Assembly: GCA_044229235.1 (NCBI GenBank)
Contig: JBGATH010000006.1
Coordinates: 62,001-126,000 of the forward strand
DNA from: UKL13-2 sp044229235
Lineage (GTDB): Bacteria; Pseudomonadota; Gammaproteobacteria; Burkholderiales; Usitatibacteraceae
DNA length: 64,000 nucleotides
Reading direction: 5' to 3'
A model generated the notes under the pieces. The model did no database searches. It had not been told where the DNA came from and saw only the letters and a program-made list of their open reading frames with translations. Below, piece by piece: positions 60,841-64,000 of this stretch. The translations under genes and the position numbers were made by a program. Position 1 is the first letter of the stretch. Each line of letters opens with the position of its first letter.

Positions 60841-61520
60841 ACTTCGGTCGTTACCGGCTGGTTGGCCATGCCGAGCTCGTGCATGTAAAAGAAATAGGCA
60901 TCGTCCACAGTCGGGAACTCATAGAGCTTTCCCTCGTGCAGGACACTGGCGCGTTCGCAGTAAAGCTTGATGACGTTGGCGTCGTGGGACACGAGTATGA
61001 AAGCGCGATCCTTGCGTTTGCGAAACAGTTCGTTGTGGCAGCGTTCATGGAAGCGCGCATCGCCGACCACCATCGCCTCATCGATCAGAAAGCAGTCAAA
61101 CTCGATCGCCATCGATAGTGCAAACGCGAGTCGGGTGAGCATGCCGTGCGAGTAGTGCAACACCGGTTCGCGAAAATAGATGCCCAATTCCGTGAACTCT
61201 TCGACAAACGGGACAAGTGGTTTGTAGTCAACGCCATAAACTCGGCAGATGAATTTCAGATTATCGAGCCCGGTAAGGTTGGGCTGGAAGGCGCCGCCGA
61301 AGGCAAGCGGCCACGACACGGTCATGCCCCGGTGAATGCGTCCGGTGGTGGGTTGTTCCGCGCCGCTGATGAGCCGGATGAGGGTCGATTTGCCCGCGCC
61401 ATTGCGCCCCAGAATGCCTAGATTGCGGCCGCGGTGCAGTTCGAAGCTAATGTTGTCAAGAACCTTGCGCGCGCCGAGTCGCGTTTGGTAGGTCTTGCAG
61501 ATATTTCGTGCGATCAGCAT
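60837..61520 (-). CDS. kpsT: Capsule ABC transporter ATP-binding protein (KpsT-like)
   Basis: The product has 227 residues from the ATG at 61520; the longer open frame overlaps the permease gene and is not real. It has Walker A GRNGAGKST, the degenerate signature SHGMLTRLAFA typical of capsule exporters, Walker B FLIDEAM and the switch SHD. It lacks the C-terminal carbohydrate-binding domain of O-antigen Wzt proteins, so it belongs to the KpsT/CtrD type. It powers glycan export with the adjacent permease. Confidence 0.92.
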   Translation of the reverse strand: MLIARNICKTYQTRLGARKVLDNISFELHRGRNLGILGRNGAGKSTLIRLISGAEQPTTGRIHRGMTVSWPLAFGGAFQPNLTGLDNLKFICRVYGVDYKPLVPFVEEFTELGIYFREPVLHYSHGMLTRLAFALSMAIEFDCFLIDEAMVVGDARFHERCHNELFRKRKDRAFILVSHDANVIKLYCERASVLHEGKLYEFPTVDDAYFFYMHELGMANQPVTTEV

Positions 61521-62311
61521 CAGCCTTCCACGCGTCTTCCCGCCTCGCGCACGATGTACAAGCCGGCCAGCGTCATCAGCAGGCAGATGATGGCCATGTA
61601 ACCCGCGTCGTAGTGGGTGGGAACGGAATTGCCGAAGTAACCCTCGCGCAGCATTTCCACGCCGTGCACCATCGGCAGCAGCAACACCACCTTCTGAAGG
61701 TTCTGCGGTAGCCAGTCGACCATGAACGCGGCGCCGGAAAGCGGGAACAGCAGGTACGCTGCCGGGTGCCATAGCTTTTCGGCGATATGTGAAAACGCAG
61801 TGGCCCCGCCAATCAGCAGTGCCATGCATGTTCCAAACCATGCAAGCAGGAACCAGCCTCCCAGCACCGTTACCAAATCCACGGGGGGCGGCATCCAGTT
61901 TGCAGCGATGAAAATGGTACTGAGGATGGCGAATGAGCCAGTCGCGCCGCCGATTTCCAGGAGGCTGCGGGTAATGAGAACGTCGATGACGCGAACATTG
62001 CGATGGAAAAGGAGACCCTTGTTTTGCTCCAGTGCCATGGAGCACCTTGAGGCACAGTTCCGCCAAAGCAGTACCGATGAGTAACCTGTCACCGCAAACG
62101 CAATTATCGGCATGCTGGAGCCGTGGTTCATTCCGGCTGCCGTCCAAAGTGCGGCAACACCGAGCGTGAAAATCATTGGTTCGAGCACCAACCAGAGAAC
62201 ACCGAGGTTTTCGCGCCCGAAGCGCGTTATGACTTCGCGCATCAGTAGCGCATACAGCACTCTTCCCTGTATTGCCAAAGAGCGTTGAAGCGATGGCTCC
62301 ATCGTCGACAC
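61520..62311 (-). CDS. kpsM: Capsule ABC transporter permease (KpsM-like)
   Basis: The 263-residue product has six hydrophobic segments and the ABC-2 export pattern (LLMREVITRFGRENLGVLWLVLEP, then FPLSGAAFMVDWLPQ). The start is GTG at 62311 with an ATG three codons in as alternative; neither has a strong ribosome site. It begins 6 bases after the chain-length protein gene and overlaps the ATPase gene by one base. It forms the inner-membrane pore for the lipid-linked or free polysaccharide. Confidence 0.92.
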   Translation of the reverse strand: MSTMEPSLQRSLAIQGRVLYALLMREVITRFGRENLGVLWLVLEPMIFTLGVAALWTAAGMNHGSSMPIIAFAVTGYSSVLLWRNCASRCSMALEQNKGLLFHRNVRVIDVLITRSLLEIGGATGSFAILSTIFIAANWMPPPVDLVTVLGGWFLLAWFGTCMALLIGGATAFSHIAEKLWHPAAYLLFPLSGAAFMVDWLPQNLQKVVLLLPMVHGVEMLREGYFGNSVPTHYDAGYMAIICLLMTLAGLYIVREAGRRVEG

Positions 62312-62317
62312 GTCGGC

Positions 62318-63628
62318 TCAGTCCGCGTGTTCTTTGATGCTGGCCACCAGCAGGCTCAGCACCCCCCAAGCCACCAGTCCCAGCACGAACACCATCAGCA
62401 CCGAGCGGATGCGCCTCGGTTCCATCGCCTTGTCAGGCAGATTCGGCTGCACCAGGCGCTCGAGGTAAAGCTGCTTGCGCATTGCTTCGCTGCGCGCCGT
62501 TTCCAGCGCGGTGAGGGCGGCTGCAAGTTGCTTCTCCGCAAAAATCTTGTCCAGCGCCAGCCGTTCATAAGCGGCGGATTTGGACGTCAGTGAACCGTCT
62601 GCGCCGGCGACCTTGGACGTTTCGGCCGAAATCGCCTTGCGCAGATTTTCCACGCGACCGGTGAGCGAGGCCACCTGCGGGTTATTTGGCGAGACGCGCT
62701 TGATCTGCTCAAGCTGCGCCTGGGTACTGAGCAGCTCCTCCTGCAGCTTGGCCACCCCTTGCAATTGCAGTGCGGATTGCTTGTCGGGATCAAACACGGT
62801 CTGGGTATTGCGATAGCCTGCCAGCGCGGTGGCTGCGGTCTTGATCTTCTCCTCGGCCGTCGCCACTTCCTGCTCGGCGGTTTTTATCAGGTCCTGCCGG
62901 CTGCGGTCATTGAGATTGTTTACCAGCCGCTCACCCATTTTCAGCAGCAGGTCGTTGATCTGCTTCGAGGTATCTGCGGTGAAGGCGCGCACCTGCAGCG
63001 TGGTAATGGACGAGGCCGTGTCGTAATCGATGCTGACGTGCTTACGGTAATAGCGGTGAAACGCTTCGAAGCTCTCATCCCAGTCGATGCCCGGGAAGCG
63101 GTTGATGAAATCAACGTCGGGACTGGTGTAAGCCTTGCGCACGGCCAGTTTCTGGTCCAGTTCGGTGAGCGCATCGCGCGAAAGCACGAAGTCATGGACG
63201 GAATAAGTGTCGTCCTGCGATCGCGCGAATCCACTGCCCTGAAACAGCGCACTGAGACCCGTCTGCATCTGCCGCTGCGGGCTGCGCACCACAAAGCGCG
63301 ATTCGGATATATAGACATCTGAAGCAATCAGGCCGTAATAAACGATCGCGATGGTGGTCGGGAGTACCACCGTAATCAGGAAGATCCAGTTGAAGCGTTT
63401 ACGTTTCCTCGGCGGCTCGGTCCATACCGGCGGAGGCGATGCGAATTCGTGCGGACGCAGGCGTTGCACCTCCGGCGCAGCGACAGCGGAGTCTGGTGAT
63501 GCGGCCACACTGGTGGCCTGTGCAGTCGCAGGCAGGGAATCGCCCTGCGCGGCTGGTGCCACTGCGCCGGTCGATGTTGGCGTCGCTGAGGCGTGTGGCG
63601 CTGCACTTCGATTATCGGGTTCCACCAT
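62318..63628 (-). CDS. kpsE: Capsule export inner-membrane adaptor (KpsE/Wzz family)
   Basis: The 436-residue product has a Pro/Ala-rich cytosolic N-terminus (1-78), a membrane helix (about 80-102), a periplasmic coiled-coil region (about 200-390, with QLEQIKRVSPNNPQVASLTGRVENLRKAI) and a second membrane helix near the C-terminus (about 408-430). This is the KpsE/CtrB layout, which links the ABC transporter to the outer-membrane protein encoded at 39448. Confidence 0.9.
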   Translation of the reverse strand: MVEPDNRSAAPHASATPTSTGAVAPAAQGDSLPATAQATSVAASPDSAVAAPEVQRLRPHEFASPPPVWTEPPRKRKRFNWIFLITVVLPTTIAIVYYGLIASDVYISESRFVVRSPQRQMQTGLSALFQGSGFARSQDDTYSVHDFVLSRDALTELDQKLAVRKAYTSPDVDFINRFPGIDWDESFEAFHRYYRKHVSIDYDTASSITTLQVRAFTADTSKQINDLLLKMGERLVNNLNDRSRQDLIKTAEQEVATAEEKIKTAATALAGYRNTQTVFDPDKQSALQLQGVAKLQEELLSTQAQLEQIKRVSPNNPQVASLTGRVENLRKAISAETSKVAGADGSLTSKSAAYERLALDKIFAEKQLAAALTALETARSEAMRKQLYLERLVQPNLPDKAMEPRRIRSVLMVFVLGLVAWGVLSLLVASIKEHAD

Positions 63629-63648
63629 GTGTTCCTGTCGTTGGCCGG

Positions 63649-64000
63649 CTAGGCTGCCGGTTTGGCCACTGCAGCGAGCCGGCCATAAACGTCCTGAAAT
63701 CGTACGATGTCATCCTCGCCTAGATACTCGCCGCTTTGCACCTCGATCATCACCAGCTGGATCAGCCCGGGATTCTCGAGTCGATGCTTGTGGCCGGCGG
63801 GAATGAATGTTGATTGATTGGCATCGAGCAGCATTTCCTTCTCGCCGTTCACCACCTTGGCCATGCCATGTACCACCACCCAGTGTTCGCTGCGGTGATG
63901 GTGCATCTGCAGGGATAGCGACGCGCCCGGCTTCACCTCGATGCGCTTGATCTTGTAGCCGGTGTCTTCTTCCAGCACGGTGTAGGTGCCCCAGGGGCGA
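63649..64000 (-). CDS. manC: Mannose-1-phosphate guanylyltransferase/mannose-6-phosphate isomerase, C-terminal part
   Basis: This is the 3' end of a gene that continues beyond the right edge. The 116 residues visible begin RPWGTYTVLEEDTGYKIKRI and form the cupin isomerase domain with HHHRSEHW metal-binding histidines, an exact match to the ManC/AlgA type. The missing part would hold the guanylyltransferase domain. The enzyme makes GDP-mannose, the substrate of Gmd. It lies 20 bases upstream of the KpsE-like gene. Confidence 0.92.
   Translation of the reverse strand, partial: RPWGTYTVLEEDTGYKIKRIEVKPGASLSLQMHHHRSEHWVVVHGMAKVVNGEKEMLLDANQSTFIPAGHKHRLENPGLIQLVMIEVQSGEYLGEDDIVRFQDVYGRLAAVAKPAA

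Noticed and set aside
61521..62369. A 510-residue fusion upstream of the KpsT-like protein
   Set aside because: The extra part runs antisense-free but in another frame over the KpsM-like gene and encodes low-quality Arg/Gly-rich sequence. The KpsT start at 61520 fits the family.

Overview
This is GC-rich proteobacterial chromosome, most likely from a betaproteobacterium. The main clue is the ribosomal cluster order secY-infA-rpmJ-rpsM: most gammaproteobacteria lack infA at that position. DUF2917, DUF3016 and a GcvA-like LysR regulator fit this. A finer taxonomic call is not supported. No tRNA, rRNA, CRISPR array or insertion sequence was recognised.

Region 1 (1-13.1 kb) holds mixed housekeeping and accessory genes. 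A tiny exported peptide gene, whose mature part is two TonB-box-like motifs, lies in a direct repeat that recurs as a decayed copy at 1410-1745; the two copies flank a membrane fatty-acid hydroxylase gene. Then come a glycine-zipper protein, an exported amidohydrolase, a DUF5694 protein, a di-haem cytochrome with one CX3CH site, a lipoprotein, a sodium:solute symporter coupled to a DUF1508 gene, a LysR regulator divergent from a DUF2917 gene with a clear palindrome between them, a DUF3016 protein and a short-chain dehydrogenase.

Region 2 (13.2-22.4 kb) is the spc-alpha ribosomal operon from rplN to rplQ with secY, infA, rpmJ and rpoA. It starts at rplN with its own candidate promoter, has structured RNA elements around rpoA, and ends in a strong terminator.

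Region 3 (22.4-39.3 kb) is a type I secretion locus: a HlyB-like exporter, a 631-residue RTX protein, a HlyD-like adaptor, a small membrane-anchored protein, and a 3358-residue RTX protein with an N-terminal lipase domain and five cadherin-like repeats of almost identical length. The 28.3-33 kb part looks more AT-rich, suggesting an acquired effector head.

Region 4 (39.4 kb to the end) is a surface-polysaccharide locus of the ABC-transporter type. It encodes a Wza/KpsD-like outer-membrane protein, KpsE-, KpsM- and KpsT-like export proteins, the GDP-mannose to GDP-6-deoxyhexose enzymes (ManC end, Gmd, Fcl, plus a second Gmd-like protein), three glycosyltransferases and about six methyltransferase domains. 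One methyltransferase carries about 530 residues of coiled coil, which recalls the chain-length ruler/terminator WbdD. A beta-sandwich module is shared by two proteins, and a parallel beta-helix protein may act on the glycan. The 46.0-52.6 kb part looks AT-richer than its flanks and is probably an exchanged serotype cassette. Plus-strand genes run to 58.57 kb and meet the minus-strand export block tail to tail.
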